The notes: generated from the sequence alone by a model not told the origin. A stretch of DNA of 64,000 nt from Bog-473 sp963817735 (GCA_963817735.1 CAWFPP010000016.1:124001-188000); one strand, 5' to 3'; shown: positions 25,761-35,262, numbered from the stretch's first letter. Made by a program: numbers and translations.

Positions 25761-25816
25761 GTAAAGGATGAGAGGCGCCGGTAACCTCGGAAACCGCCTC
25801 TACCAGGGACTCCTTT

Positions 25817-25865
25817 TGGAGCGGAAGACGGGATTCGAACCCGCGACCCTCACCTTGGCAAGGTG
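25817..25865 (-). repeat. tRNA-Gly 3' fragment 4 (att core)
   Basis: 49 bases identical to the intact gene from CCA to the anticodon stem. Confidence 0.9.
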
Positions 25866-25951
25866 TGGAATTGGTCTTGGAGGTCTGTTCCAGACCGGTG
25901 AAGTGCCGTTCCGTCCACCCAGTTTCCACCTCGTCCGCTACGTACGCCCCT

Positions 25952-25970
25952 GTAGCAGAGCGGTCTACTA
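25952..25970. repeat. att-arm palindrome 4
   Basis: GTAGCAGAGCGGTCTACTA, 87 bp right of core 4; preceded by TCCACC-type repeats (near 25913 and 25925). Confidence 0.75.
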
Positions 25971-26066
25971 TCGCCGGAGACTGCAAAAGCGCCACCTTTC
26001 GAGTCTGCGCGTCACGTGGGTAGGCCAGCCCTCATCCACCGAACCTCACTACCCAAGATCAGTGAT

Positions 26067-27476
26067 CTACCCGCGCGCTTCAGTGCCAATCGCATCCCGG
26101 AGCTCTTCAAGTGCAGCATGTAGTGCGTCAACGATTAGCCAGGGGTCGGGAATGCTGACCGGAGAACCGAGCACGGATACACCCAGCGTTTGCTCGTAGC
26201 TCCAGGCAGTGATGTTGAGGCCGATCCCTTCGAGGATCGGACCTACGGAGTAAAGAGCCTCGAGCTGGATTGGACCGAAGTAGATCCGCTCCCGCGGTCC
26301 GGCGACGTTGGACAGCACGACGTTGAGGGGTGGGTGCACCCGGTCCGCAATGTGGGACCGGGTCCAGAGCCGCACGGCCGAATGGTAGATCTGTGGCGGC
26401 ACGAAATCGGCGCGCTGCTCGAAGAGATCGTGGCCGAGCACGCTGCGAACCTGCTTGGAAGCTGCCGTCATACTTCGGATATGTTCGAGGCGTTGGACCG
26501 GGTCGGCGATGTTGGTCCCGATGCTCACATAGAGATTGTCGACTCGGTTGCCCGACATGCGGGCCACATTCGGGTCGGTCGAGATCGGGACACTGGCGAC
26601 CAGGGGAAGCGCGGGTAGTTCGCCGCGGTCCGACAGGTAGCGTCGTAGCGCCCCTGCGCACACGCACAGGTAGACATCGTTGAGGGTGGTGCCCGCGGTG
26701 CGCCTGATTGACTTGAGATCCTCGAGAGAGAGCTCGGTCATTGCAAACGTGCGCTCAGACGTGAGCGACACGTTGAACGACGTCTTGGGTATGTGGTGGA
26801 GGGGAAGAGGCGGCCTTACCGCGAAGCTGCGACGCCGCGTTTCCGACGCTCGGCCCCGTCGCGCCGATTGCACCACAAACCGCGGCAGGCCTTTCCACCG
26901 GACGACATGGTCATGCGCCGCCATCTTCAGCAGGTCGCGACTTGTTGGGAGCGGCTCTGGACGCCACGAATCCGCTCCGGGTTCCTTTGATGGCTCGACG
27001 TCAGCGCCTTGCACCACGTTCTGGAGCAGGGCCACCACGGCAGACCCGTCGGCCACCGCATGGTGGATCTTCGCCACGACCGCGATGCGGCCGCCGACGA
27101 GCCCCTCGACGACCAACAACTCCCATAGGGGCCGGTCGCGCGCTAATCGGGTGCTCGCGAAATCAGCCACCACGGCGGCGAGCTCGCGATCACACGCCGG
27201 GTCAGCGAGCACCCGGCGGCTGACGTGACGCTTCAGGTCGAACTCGGGGTCTTCCACCCAAACGGGATGACCCAATCCCCAAGGGACCGGCACGACCCGG
27301 CGGCGAAACGGCGGGAGCCTGTCAAGTTGGCCCGCAAAGACCTCGATCAGGCTGTCATAAGAGAATTCGCCCTTCAGGACAGAAACGTCGGACACGACGA
27401 CCTTCACCGTGTGCATGTGGGCCGTCGGTGTCTCCGAATAGAGGAATTTTGCGTCTAGCCCGGTCATCGTCTCCAT
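26067..27476 (-). CDS. Wax ester synthase/diacylglycerol acyltransferase (WS/DGAT)
   Basis: 469 residues. Start METMTGLDAKFLYSETPTAHMHT is typical of the family. The catalytic HHxxxDG is KIHHAVADG near residue 138. Later family blocks: LSLEDLKSIRRTAGTTLNDV, NLYVSIGTNIADPVQRL, NVVLSNVAGPRERIYFGP and GIGLNITAWSYEQTLGVSV. It transfers acyl groups from acyl-CoA to alcohols or diacylglycerol at the membrane to form storage lipid. The hydrolase gene lies 9 bp upstream on the same strand, so they are likely co-transcribed. A paralogue is at 41970. Confidence 0.92.
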   Translation of the reverse strand: METMTGLDAKFLYSETPTAHMHTVKVVVSDVSVLKGEFSYDSLIEVFAGQLDRLPPFRRRVVPVPWGLGHPVWVEDPEFDLKRHVSRRVLADPACDRELAAVVADFASTRLARDRPLWELLVVEGLVGGRIAVVAKIHHAVADGSAVVALLQNVVQGADVEPSKEPGADSWRPEPLPTSRDLLKMAAHDHVVRWKGLPRFVVQSARRGRASETRRRSFAVRPPLPLHHIPKTSFNVSLTSERTFAMTELSLEDLKSIRRTAGTTLNDVYLCVCAGALRRYLSDRGELPALPLVASVPISTDPNVARMSGNRVDNLYVSIGTNIADPVQRLEHIRSMTAASKQVRSVLGHDLFEQRADFVPPQIYHSAVRLWTRSHIADRVHPPLNVVLSNVAGPRERIYFGPIQLEALYSVGPILEGIGLNITAWSYEQTLGVSVLGSPVSIPDPWLIVDALHAALEELRDAIGTEARG

Positions 27477-27485
27477 GGTTCAGTC

Positions 27486-28826
27486 TCAATTCTTCTTGGG
27501 AGAACGGCCGGTGGTAGAGATCTGACGCAGCGAGCTGACGAGGAAGTCGGTCACCTGTTTGGACCACAAGTAACCCACGTGGCCCCCCGAATACCACGAG
27601 ATGCGGGGCTGATCCCAGTGCTCCCAAAGGCGTTGTGCCTGATCCGGAAGGGCCAACCGGTCGCCATAGCCGGCGAAGATGAACCGGCCGCCCCTGGGCA
27701 CCTTGGCCTCGAGGGACAGAGGCGACACCACGCGGTAGACGTTCTCGGCCGGGCCGCCCATGATCTTGTGCTCGATCGATCGGGCCCGGATGTCGTGGGG
27801 GCTGTGTCGGTGGAACAGGCCTGGGAAATCCGATACCGGGATCCCCGCCACCACTCCGTCGATGCCCTGCACCAGTCCGGCCAGGAGCGAAACGGTGTAC
27901 GCGCCCAGCGAGACCCCGTACAGGCTGATCGACGTGGCTCCTTGTTGACGGATGAGGGTAATGAGGCGCCGGATGTCCCATATGGCCTGCGTCAGGCCGT
28001 GCACGGCGTTCATCAGCTCGAAGGAGAGGAACGGCTCCCCACTGACCAGGGTGACCCGTCGCGGACCATGGAGCGGCAGCGCCGGGAGGGCTACGTTCAT
28101 CCCCAGCTCGTGGTGGAGCCGGTTCATCTGGAGCCCCTGAAAGTCCATGAACGGGAAACCCATGCAAAAGCCGTGCACGGCGATAACCCAGGGGCGGGGA
28201 TCGTCGGGGTGGCGCACGATGACGGCCGAGGCGGTCCGGTTCGGTTCGAACGCCATCCACCGGTCGGCACCGGGCTCGCCCGAATGGGGGGTGAACCCGC
28301 TGTCCCAGTCCCAGCGGTCGTAGCTCAGCCCCATTGCCCATCCCTGACTCGTCGTCACGTCGGACTCGAAGAGCGGCGGCGGGGTGCGGTGATAGGAGTC
28401 GGGCTCCGCGATCCAACCTTTCCTTGCGTACAAGGATTCGGCCTCGGCGAGCTCGCCGGACACCCTGGCGTAGTCCCCGGGCAACGGGAACCTCCGGGGT
28501 GTCATGGCCATGGCCAGCAGCGCCTCATCCATAGCCACCTGAGCCGCGAGGCCGAGCGAGAGGTGCGGCGCTGGCACCGAGTCGCTCACTTCCCCACTCA
28601 GTAAGGCCGAGCCGATGTAGTGCAGCGTCCGGGGCAGGGCGCGAGTCGCCCGGGCGAGCGCTCGCCGGTTTAAGAACCCGGCAGCGGCTCGCAAGAGTCC
28701 GGTGAACCGATCGATCCCCGGCACCGAGATACCAGACTCCACGCTCCCGGACATGCTCTCCGTAGGGGGGATTCTGCCCGGCGGCTCGATGCAGTCGCCG
28801 GCGGGATCATGCGGAACCTCCCCCAT
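27486..28826 (-). CDS. Alpha/beta hydrolase (esterase/lipase-like)
   Basis: 446 residues from ATG 28826, four bases after AAGGAGG; an ATG at 28886 lacks such a site. The hydrolase core is in the C-terminal half: WVIAVHGFCMGFPFMDFQ (oxyanion region), LYGVSLGAYTVSLLAG (nucleophile elbow GVSLG), FAGYGDRLALPDQA (acid region) and SWYSGGHVGYLW (catalytic His). The N-terminal ~200 residues are mostly helical. The family is often annotated as alpha/beta hydrolase 18-like. Its place beside WS/DGAT suggests lipid-ester turnover (inference). Confidence 0.8.
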   Translation of the reverse strand: MGEVPHDPAGDCIEPPGRIPPTESMSGSVESGISVPGIDRFTGLLRAAAGFLNRRALARATRALPRTLHYIGSALLSGEVSDSVPAPHLSLGLAAQVAMDEALLAMAMTPRRFPLPGDYARVSGELAEAESLYARKGWIAEPDSYHRTPPPLFESDVTTSQGWAMGLSYDRWDWDSGFTPHSGEPGADRWMAFEPNRTASAVIVRHPDDPRPWVIAVHGFCMGFPFMDFQGLQMNRLHHELGMNVALPALPLHGPRRVTLVSGEPFLSFELMNAVHGLTQAIWDIRRLITLIRQQGATSISLYGVSLGAYTVSLLAGLVQGIDGVVAGIPVSDFPGLFHRHSPHDIRARSIEHKIMGGPAENVYRVVSPLSLEAKVPRGGRFIFAGYGDRLALPDQAQRLWEHWDQPRISWYSGGHVGYLWSKQVTDFLVSSLRQISTTGRSPKKN

Positions 28827-28949
28827 CCGGCCTCCTTGCGTGCCGTGGCGCCTTGCCCTCGGACAGAGCGCACAGGCAACTGTCATACTACGTCTGGCAT
28901 TCTGATCAACGGCAGAGCCTGAAGGCCCAGGCCTGGTCCAGGGGGCGCT

Positions 28950-30565
28950 TTGGAGTTCAACCTTGCCGATCTTTTCGAGAGCGTGGTCGACCAGGTCGGG
29001 GATCAGACCGCGATGGTGTCAGGCTCCCGGAGGCTCAGCTACACCGAACTGGACCGGCGGGCTAATCGCCTCGCCCACCACCTGGAGGTCGCCGGCGTAG
29101 GTCCCCGTGACACGGTGGGGCTGCAGCTGGTCAACGGCACCGAATACATCGAGAGCATGCTGGCGTGCTTCAAGATTCGTGCCGTGCCCGTCAACGTCAA
29201 CTACCGCTACCTGGCGGGAGAATTGGAGTACCTGTACCGGGACGCCGCGCTGGTGGGCCTCATTTTTCATGGCCGCTTCGCCCCAGCGGTGAAGGGTGCT
29301 CTGGGCGCCATGCCCGAAACCAGGGCCCTCTTGGAGGTGTCCGAGCCCGTCGGTCATCGCCCGACCGTAGGTGAGGACTACGAGGGTGCCCTCGCATCGG
29401 CGCCCGACACTGGCGAGTTCCCCCGCGCCGCGGCGACGACCTCTACTGCGTCTACACGGGCGGCACGACCGGCATGCCCAAGGGCGTGCTCTGGCGACAC
29501 GACGACATCTTCTTCGCAGCCATGGGCGGCGGTGATCCACTGTCTTTGGGCAACCACATCGCCACCCCTGGCGAGCTTGCCACGCGGCTCCTGCATCCGG
29601 GCATCACCGCGCTCGCCATACCTCCGTTCATGCACGCGGCCGGGCACTGGTTGGCGTTCTCCACGCTGTTCGGTGGTGGAAAAGTCGTGACGACCGAAGG
29701 GGGGGTCTTCGACGCCACCGAGGTCTGGCGCCTGGTGGAGGTGGAGCGGGTCAACGCGATCGCCGTGGTGGGCGATGCCATGGTCCAGCCGCTGCTCGAC
29801 GTGCTGGCCGCACAACCCGAACGCTACGACCTCTCGTCGCTGATGGCCGTGGGATCCGGTGGAGCGGTGCTCTCGCCGTCTACCAAGGCGCAGCTGGCCG
29901 AGCTCCTCCCCGGGCGGATCGTCGCCGACCGATTCGGGTCTTCGGAGACCGGCCAGATCGGTGGTGAGATGCCTCCCGGGGACCCGTTCGGGCCACCACG
30001 CCTGCGGGTTGACGAGCGCACCGACGTGCTCGATGCCGATCTCCAACCTGTCCCACCGGGTTCTGGGGTGATCGGACACCTCGCCAGGGGCGGCCACGTC
30101 CCGATCGGCTACCTAGGCGATCCGCCCGGGTCCGCGGCCACCTTCGTGGAGGCACGTGGCCAACGCTGGGCGATCCCCGGTGACATGGCGACGGTGAACG
30201 CCGACAGGAGCATCGTCGTCCTCGGGCGCGGTTCGCTCTGCATCAACACTGGCGGGGAAAAGGTCTTCCCCGATGAGGTGGAGGCCGCGCTGAAGGACGA
30301 CCCCGAAGTCCGCGACGCCATCGTTGTCGGCGCGCCCGACCCTCGCTTCGGTGAGCGGGTAGTCGCCCTGATACTGCCCCAAACCGGGCACCAGATCGAT
30401 CCGGAGGCCCTCCGCCAACACGTCCGTGCAAGGCTGAGCGGCTTCAAGGTGCCCCGAGAGGTCATCGTCGTTGATGACTTCGTTCGTTCACCCAGCGGAA
30501 AACCGGATTACCCCTGGGCCAAAGGGGTCGCCGAAGCGGCGTTACGAGACCAGAACGAGGATTGA
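28950..30565 (+). pseudogene. Acyl-CoA synthetase (AMP-binding), apparent frameshift
   Basis: TTG 28950 follows AGGGGGCG. The first frame encodes the N-terminal part (FNLADLFESVVDQVGDQTAM to VGEDYEGALASAPDTGEF). From ~29425 the family continues one frame over with DDLYCVYTGGTTGMPKGVLW (P-loop), RFGSSETGQIGG, IPGDMATVNADRSIVVLGRG, NTGGEKVFPDEVE and PSGKPDYPWAK. Adding one C to the five-C run at 29420-29424 gives EFPPRRGDDLYCVYTGG, a perfect join and a 538-residue enzyme. The gene is otherwise well conserved, so sequence error or slippage is as likely as inactivation. It would activate fatty acids for the neighbouring acyltransferases. Confidence 0.8.
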
Positions 30566-30574
30566 GGAAACCGA

Positions 30575-31396
30575 CTAACCGAGAATCGGAAAGCGGCGTT
30601 CAGCTGCCAATCGATCGAGCGTCGTCTGCATTGTCTCCGTGAGTTCCTGGTAGCAATGGTGAACGATCGATTCGTCCTCAGCCGCCTCAGGCGCGTACCG
30701 AGACGACCAGTCAATCGGAGGGCCCAGCTCCACGGTGATCTTGGCCGGCAAAGGCCATGTGGGAATGCCCCCTGGAACGACACCAAAGGGGGGTCCCAGC
30801 ACCAGGGGCATCACTTTGATGCGGAACATGCGGTCGAGCCCGAGCCACTTTGCGACACGCTCCCCTCGGCTGAGGACGATCAGCGTCTCGTGGGCGCCGA
30901 CGGAGACGGCAGGGACCACGGGGACCCTTGTTCGCAATGCCAGACGAACCACGCCGACGCGACCGCCGAACTCGATGCGGTTTCGCTCCCGCCAGGGTCG
31001 GAAAACCTCTGAGTCACCACCCGGGTAGTCGATCAGGATCCCTCCGCTGCGAAGAATCGCCTCCGCCTCGGCTGGCCCGGCTTCGACAGCGCCAGCTCGC
31101 TTCATGACGGGACCCACCCCTGGGAGCCCCAGGAAGAACGAGTGGAAGAGTGCGTAGACAGGCTCGTCTTCGCCCCGCACACGCCACCACGCGGTCAGCA
31201 GGACTGGTAGATCCGGGGGTGTCTGGCCACCGGAATGGTTCCCGACCACAAGGAAGGGTCCGTGTTGGGGTAGGCGCTCAAACCCCCTCACCTCGGGTCG
31301 GAAGTAGGACGCGTAGCGTTCTAGGACTGGCCGAGCGGCACGAAGGAACGCGGGGTCACGGGCAGACCCCACGGGGGCTTTACGGCTGTCCACCAT
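30575..31396 (-). CDS. Lysophospholipid/glycerol-phosphate acyltransferase-like (PlsC superfamily)
   Basis: 273 residues. FLVVGNHSGGQTPPDLPVLL carries the NH...D active region (the spacing differs from the usual NHxxxxD), then VMKRAGAVEAGPAEAEAILRSGG, ILIDYPGGDSEVFRPW and PVVPAVSVGAHET, blocks of the LPLAT family that resemble hemolysin/DGAT2-like members. It should acylate lysolipid or glycerolipid at the membrane. It is convergent with the acyl-CoA synthetase, 9 bp apart. Confidence 0.85.
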   Translation of the reverse strand: MVDSRKAPVGSARDPAFLRAARPVLERYASYFRPEVRGFERLPQHGPFLVVGNHSGGQTPPDLPVLLTAWWRVRGEDEPVYALFHSFFLGLPGVGPVMKRAGAVEAGPAEAEAILRSGGILIDYPGGDSEVFRPWRERNRIEFGGRVGVVRLALRTRVPVVPAVSVGAHETLIVLSRGERVAKWLGLDRMFRIKVMPLVLGPPFGVVPGGIPTWPLPAKITVELGPPIDWSSRYAPEAAEDESIVHHCYQELTETMQTTLDRLAAERRFPILG

Positions 31397-31558
31397 TCCT
31401 CAACTATGCACGTGATCGGGGTCGATGTCGGGACGAACTAGGCACATGCGACGTGCATCGCTTGCACCGAGGGTGGCCAAACACACGACACATGGGCATT
31501 CATCAACCGTGAGCAGGCCCTTCATGAGCTGAGGCGGGTTCGAAACCACCTGACCTTC

Positions 31559-31774
31559 GACAATGCCCCGATGGAGTCGTTCTGGGGCTCCATGCAAATC
31601 GAGCTACTCAATCGACAACGGTGGCGGACCAACCTTCAGCTCTGCGTCGGCATGGCGGACTACATCGAGAACTTCTACAACACGGCCCGGCGCCACAGCG
31701 CCCTGAACTACCTGACCCCGATCGAATTAGAGGATCTACACTCAACCCACATTCACCAGGCCGCATTGTCATAA
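31559..31774 (+). mobile_element. IS3-family transposase C-terminal remnant
   Basis: DNAPMESFWGSMQIELLNRQ, NFYNTARRHSALNYLTPIE is the end of the IS3 OrfB rve domain including its last acidic residue. Everything upstream is missing or unrelated. GGTCCACTTAAATGGGGTCA (31777-31796) just after it resembles an IS3 terminal region. It lies 30 bp left of core 5, whose sequence is the most degraded of the array. Confidence 0.75.
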
Positions 31775-31807
31775 GCGCGGTCCACTTAAATGGGGTCAAG
31801 CCCAATT

Positions 31808-31855
31808 TTGACCGGAAAACGGGATCCGAATTCCGACCCTCACCTTGGCAAGATG
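31808..31855 (-). repeat. tRNA-Gly 3' fragment 5 (degenerate att core)
   Basis: The anticodon-side half CGACCCTCACCTTGGCAAG is intact; the T-arm/acceptor half has many substitutions (ACCGGAAAACGGGATCCGAA). Confidence 0.75.
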
Positions 31856-31943
31856 GAGCTTTCCGTCCCGATTACGTCTAGCGGATCCCCTAACGTGCGG
31901 CTCCGTCCACCGAGTTATCAGCCCGGCCACCCATAACAACGCT

Positions 31944-31961
31944 GTAGTAGACCGGTCTACT
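31944..31961. repeat. att-arm palindrome 5
   Basis: GTAGTAGACCGGTCTACT, 89 bp right of core 5; AGTAGACCGGTCTACT is a perfect palindrome. Confidence 0.8.
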
Positions 31962-32152
31962 TCCGTTCGAGCGGAAAGAGCCCGATAATTTTGAGACGGA
32001 ATAGTGCTCCTCCAAGCCCGTCGGATCGACCGGGCTTCGTCGACGTGGCGATGGAGCGGCGCCCCGACCGCGTCCGCTTCGCAACGCGGCGCGCCCCACG
32101 CTGAGACACTGCCAATGTCGACTGGCGGTCAGGTCGGCGCGAGACTTGCACC

Positions 32153-33820
32153 ATGACGACCGCTTCGGCGCGCGCCGCGCTCGACGCCTGGCGCCGCGCC
32201 TTTCCCGCCAACCCGTTCGCCGACGACACCAGCCTCCAGAAACTCCTGGACCGCCACCTCGCCAGCGGTCGGCTCGAGGCGCTGCGCGCGTCGGCCGGTG
32301 CGTTCGCCCACGACGTGGTCGCCGTTGTCGGCCCGGCCGCTAGCCGCTACGAGCAGCGAGCGCACCTGCCCGAGCTCGCCCGCTGGGACGGGCTCGGTCG
32401 GCGCACCGAGGAGGTGTCGTTCGACCCGAGCTACCACGAGGCCGGGCGGGCGATCTGGCGGTCTGGTCTGGTGGCGCTGTCGGGCGAGCCGGGCCGGGCG
32501 TACGAGCAGGCAGTCCTCCTCTACCTCCTTTCACTCCAGGGTGAGGCCGGCCACGCTTGCCCGGCCACCTGCACGATCGGGCTCGCCCGAGCGCTCCGAC
32601 GCGTCGCGGACGACGACGTGCGCGAACGATTCCTCCCGGTGCTCATCGACCCCGACTACGACGCTGCCGAGCGCGGCTCGCAGTTCCTCACCGAGGTCCA
32701 GGGCGGGAGCGACGTCGGGGCAAACGTGTGCGAGGCCGTGCCGACAGGCGACGGCCACACGTGGCGCGTGACTGGCGAGAAGTGGTTCTGCTCGGTCGCC
32801 GATGCCGACCAATTCTTCCTAACGGCCCGGGTGCCGGGCGGCCCGGCGGGGACACGCGGGCTCGGCAGCTTCGTCGTGCCGCGGCTCGTCGATGGCGAGC
32901 CTAACGGCTTCTCGCTGCGGCGCCTCAAGGACAAGCTCGGCACACGTGGGTTGGCGTCCGGCGAGATAGATTTCGATGACGCGCTCGCCTGGCCCGTCGG
33001 ACCGGTCGCCGACGGCTTCAAGACTGCCGTCGGGATAGTTCTGAACACGAGCCGATGGATGACCGCCCTCGGCGACACGGGCATGATGCGCCGCGCTGTC
33101 CTCGAGGCCCGCGCCTACGCTCGCCACCGCGAGGCCTTCGGCCAGCCGATCGAGGCCTTTCCGGCTGTGCGACAGCGCGTCGTCGATATGTCGACGAGTC
33201 AGATCGCAGCGCTACATCTCTGCTTCGAGCTCACCCGGCTCGAGGACTTGATCGACGGCGGCCAGGCGAGCGAGACCGACGTTCTGCTGCATCGCTTCTG
33301 CGTGAACGTCGCCAAGTACCTCGTCAGCCTGCAGGCGACCGAAGTAGTGCACTCCGCGATCGAGGTTTTTGGCGGCAACGGTGCGATCGAGGAGTTCTCG
33401 GTGCTCCCTCGCCTGTACCGCGACGCCATCGTCTACGAGTCCTGGGAGGGCGCGCACAACGTACTTGTAGCTCAGGTACTCAACGACTGCCGCCGGCTGC
33501 CCATCTTGAACGTCGTCGGGGACCGCCTTGACGCGCTGGTGTCGGAAGCGGGCGAGCTCGGCACCGAGATCACCGGGATCGCGGCCCGTTCGCTTGACGG
33601 CGCCCGGCGTGCCGTGGACGACCTTGAGTTCGGGGCGTGGCACTTCCGCGGCCTCCTCGACCGCCTCGGCCTCGCCTACGAGGCGGCGCTCCTAGCGTCG
33701 TCCGGGGAGACCGACCTCGCAACACACCTCGTGCAGCGGAACCTCGTGCCCTCGGCCATCGACGGGATCGACGCAGCGCTGCCCGAGCGCGTCGACGCTA
33801 TCTGGAAGCAGCTCGGGTGA
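32153..33820 (+). CDS. AidB-like acyl-CoA dehydrogenase
   Basis: 555 residues, longer than the ~380 of ordinary acyl-CoA dehydrogenases and like AidB-type members. FAD-domain motifs: ERGSQFLTEVQGGSDVGANV, WRVTGEKWFCSVADADQFFL, FSLRRLKDKLGTRGLASGEI, YARHREAFGQPIEAFPAVRQ and IEVFGGNGAIEEFSVLPRLY, RDAIVYESWEGAHNVL. A C-terminal helical extension of ~120 residues follows. It probably oxidises an acyl-CoA; AidB itself is linked to alkylation damage, so the role is open. It starts 190 bp after the palindrome. Confidence 0.88.
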   Translation: MTTASARAALDAWRRAFPANPFADDTSLQKLLDRHLASGRLEALRASAGAFAHDVVAVVGPAASRYEQRAHLPELARWDGLGRRTEEVSFDPSYHEAGRAIWRSGLVALSGEPGRAYEQAVLLYLLSLQGEAGHACPATCTIGLARALRRVADDDVRERFLPVLIDPDYDAAERGSQFLTEVQGGSDVGANVCEAVPTGDGHTWRVTGEKWFCSVADADQFFLTARVPGGPAGTRGLGSFVVPRLVDGEPNGFSLRRLKDKLGTRGLASGEIDFDDALAWPVGPVADGFKTAVGIVLNTSRWMTALGDTGMMRRAVLEARAYARHREAFGQPIEAFPAVRQRVVDMSTSQIAALHLCFELTRLEDLIDGGQASETDVLLHRFCVNVAKYLVSLQATEVVHSAIEVFGGNGAIEEFSVLPRLYRDAIVYESWEGAHNVLVAQVLNDCRRLPILNVVGDRLDALVSEAGELGTEITGIAARSLDGARRAVDDLEFGAWHFRGLLDRLGLAYEAALLASSGETDLATHLVQRNLVPSAIDGIDAALPERVDAIWKQLG

Positions 33821-33943
33821 TGCACACCGGGAGGCGACGTTGCCAGACGACCCAACGGCGAGCCTTCGAGCATCGCAAGGACCCGATGTTCGGACTCGGC
33901 AGGGCCGTGTTCAGCGACCGTTGGGCTCGTGGACAGCGATCGG

Positions 33944-34438
33944 TCAATCCTTCAAACCGGCGACGAAAGCCCGTAGTTCATCGTCAGGACTGACGTGACT
34001 CCCGTACAATGGTCCACAGGGTACTTTTGCCAATTCCAGCGAGAGCTCTACGGGGTCGTATGGGTGGCCGTCATCACTGAACGCTTTACCGAGGGACACG
34101 AATTCGTTCATGCTCCCAAGGAGGCTTTGACTTTCAGTCTTCGCCAGCCGGCAGTCGGACATCTCGGCGATCTCTGACTCGATGAATGATCGGTCGAGAC
34201 TTAACGCCGCAAACACTGCTGATGCGTGACCGGGAAGGCGGTTGGTCACACTGGTTGCGGGGGCGAGTGGCACAATTATCGGCATCAGCGTCCGTTCGTT
34301 GACGAAGAGAGCCGCCTGAGGCTTCCAAAACACTGCTGTCGCATACCAATTGCCCAAGGCAGTCGTGGGATGTCCACGGTCTCCCAGCGGTTGCTTTGCC
34401 CGCTCCAGGAACTTCTTTGTCCCGTGAACGACGAACAC
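33944..34438 (-). CDS. DUF6933-like protein
   Basis: 164 residues. LGNWYATAVFWKPQAALFVN, ERTLMPIIVPLAPA and ESQSLLGSMNEFVSLGKA follow the pattern I know for DUF6933, a small protein of unknown function often found beside toxin-antitoxin or mobile genes. It lies 12 bp downstream of the antitoxin gene on the same strand, possibly in one transcript. Confidence 0.6.
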   Translation of the reverse strand: MFVVHGTKKFLERAKQPLGDRGHPTTALGNWYATAVFWKPQAALFVNERTLMPIIVPLAPATSVTNRLPGHASAVFAALSLDRSFIESEIAEMSDCRLAKTESQSLLGSMNEFVSLGKAFSDDGHPYDPVELSLELAKVPCGPLYGSHVSPDDELRAFVAGLKD

Positions 34439-34450
34439 CGCTCTTATGGC

Positions 34451-34804
34451 TCAGCTGGCGTGGCGGATCACTGCGTGACCGTCACGCACAAGTTTGGCGA
34501 TACTACGATTCTCAGAGAGATTCTCGCCAACACCCACCACGAGTTCTCCGCCTACAGCGACCGCTAGCTTCTCAAGTGTCTCGAGAGTCGGACGCGTCCC
34601 TCCTCCCTCCATCCGAGCGATCGCGGACTGGGTGGTACCCATTCGATGTGCCAGATCGGCCTGAGTCAGGCCTGCCTCTGTCCGGAGTCGGTACACCAGA
34701 GTTCGAAACGCACTGATCCGTGCCTCATCTTCGTAAGGGGCGCGACCCTTTTCGCCAAGAGGCCGTTCGGCCTTGATATCGTCCCAATTCATTCGTTTGG
34801 CCAT
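34451..34804 (-). CDS. HigA-like XRE antitoxin
   Basis: 117 residues. A helix-turn-helix is at residues ~35-90: LRTEAGLTQADLAHRMGTTQ, SAIARMEGGGTRPTLETLEK. Toxin-first order and overlap with the toxin gene (by 16 bp) fit higBA. It should bind the ATAGCGT dyad upstream and neutralise the toxin. Confidence 0.85.
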   Translation of the reverse strand: MAKRMNWDDIKAERPLGEKGRAPYEDEARISAFRTLVYRLRTEAGLTQADLAHRMGTTQSAIARMEGGGTRPTLETLEKLAVAVGGELVVGVGENLSENRSIAKLVRDGHAVIRHAS

Positions 34805-35152
34805 ATGTCCTGCTCCTCGTCGGTCGTATGCCCCTCAGTGGCACACCGCTCCATCGCCTGCTTCGCTCGTCGAATCTCTTGGCGCTCCTGCCGTTGGGTC
34901 TTTACAAACACGGTGAGGAGGATGATCCTCCGCCCCGGTGCAATCCAGTATGTGATCCGTGTCGGCCGACCCGACAGATAGAACCGAAGTTCTCGGAGCT
35001 TGCCGTCCAGCTGTCGGGTGTGGGGTTCATCGAGCGTGGCACCAAACTCAGCGAGTCGATCAACATGGAACCGCACGCGATCTGCGTCCGCGTCGGGCAA
35101 ACCCAAGAACCACTGACCAACTTCTGGCTCAAGCTCAACCTGAACCCCACAT
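34789..35152 (-). CDS. HigB/RelE-like toxin, start region frameshifted
   Basis: From internal TTG 35106: LGLPDADADRVRFHVDRLAE, LDEPHTRQLDGKLRELRFYL, GRPTRITYWIAPGRRIILL and QRQERQEIRRAKQAMERC, the RelE-fold HigB family (mRNA interferase). The expected N-terminus (VQVELEPEVGQWF) is in frame upstream but has no start. ATG 35152 is one base out of frame. If the GGGG at 35145-35148 were GGG, the gene would read MWVQVELEPEVGQWFLGLP, a normal start. So the toxin is either inactive, started at TTG, or affected by a sequence error. Confidence 0.75.
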
Positions 35153-35166
35153 AGCGTCTACGCTAT
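35151..35166. promoter_or_regulatory. HigBA operator/promoter dyad
   Basis: ATAGCGTCTACGCTAT, perfect 7-bp arms with a 2-bp spacer. On the minus strand TTAATATAGCG supplies a -10-like TATA box inside it, so antitoxin binding would block transcription. The mRNA would have almost no leader. Confidence 0.65.
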
Positions 35167-35262
35167 ATTAACAGATGAGTGCCTCCGCCGCGACTGAACG
35201 CGCAATACGCCAACCCAGAGCGCCTCGTCGCGGATTGAAAACCGCCTTCTGACCTGGTACGA

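Larger units (their letters stand above)
20414..25816. mobile_element. Cassette C (exporter, regulators, integrase fragment)
   Basis: A 5.4-kb unit between fragments 3 and 4. The palindrome position (20552-20571) is degenerate and coincides with the end of a truncated CsaA-like gene. The right end carries the only integrase-like sequence in the array. Confidence 0.7.
25817..31807. mobile_element. Cassette D (acyl-lipid metabolism cargo)
   Basis: A 6.0-kb unit between fragments 4 and 5 with wax-ester synthase, alpha/beta hydrolase, acyl-CoA synthetase and acyltransferase genes, plus an IS3 remnant near its right end. Confidence 0.7.
31808..35262. mobile_element. Cassette E (acyl-CoA dehydrogenase, DUF6933, toxin-antitoxin)
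   Basis: A 3.5-kb unit between fragments 5 and 6. A HigBA-like pair sits at its right end, next to core 6, where it could stabilise the cassette (inference). Confidence 0.7.

Noticed and set aside
31405..31440. Start of a second transposase (MHVIGVDVGTN then stop)
   Set aside because: Only 11 codons before a stop; too short to assign.
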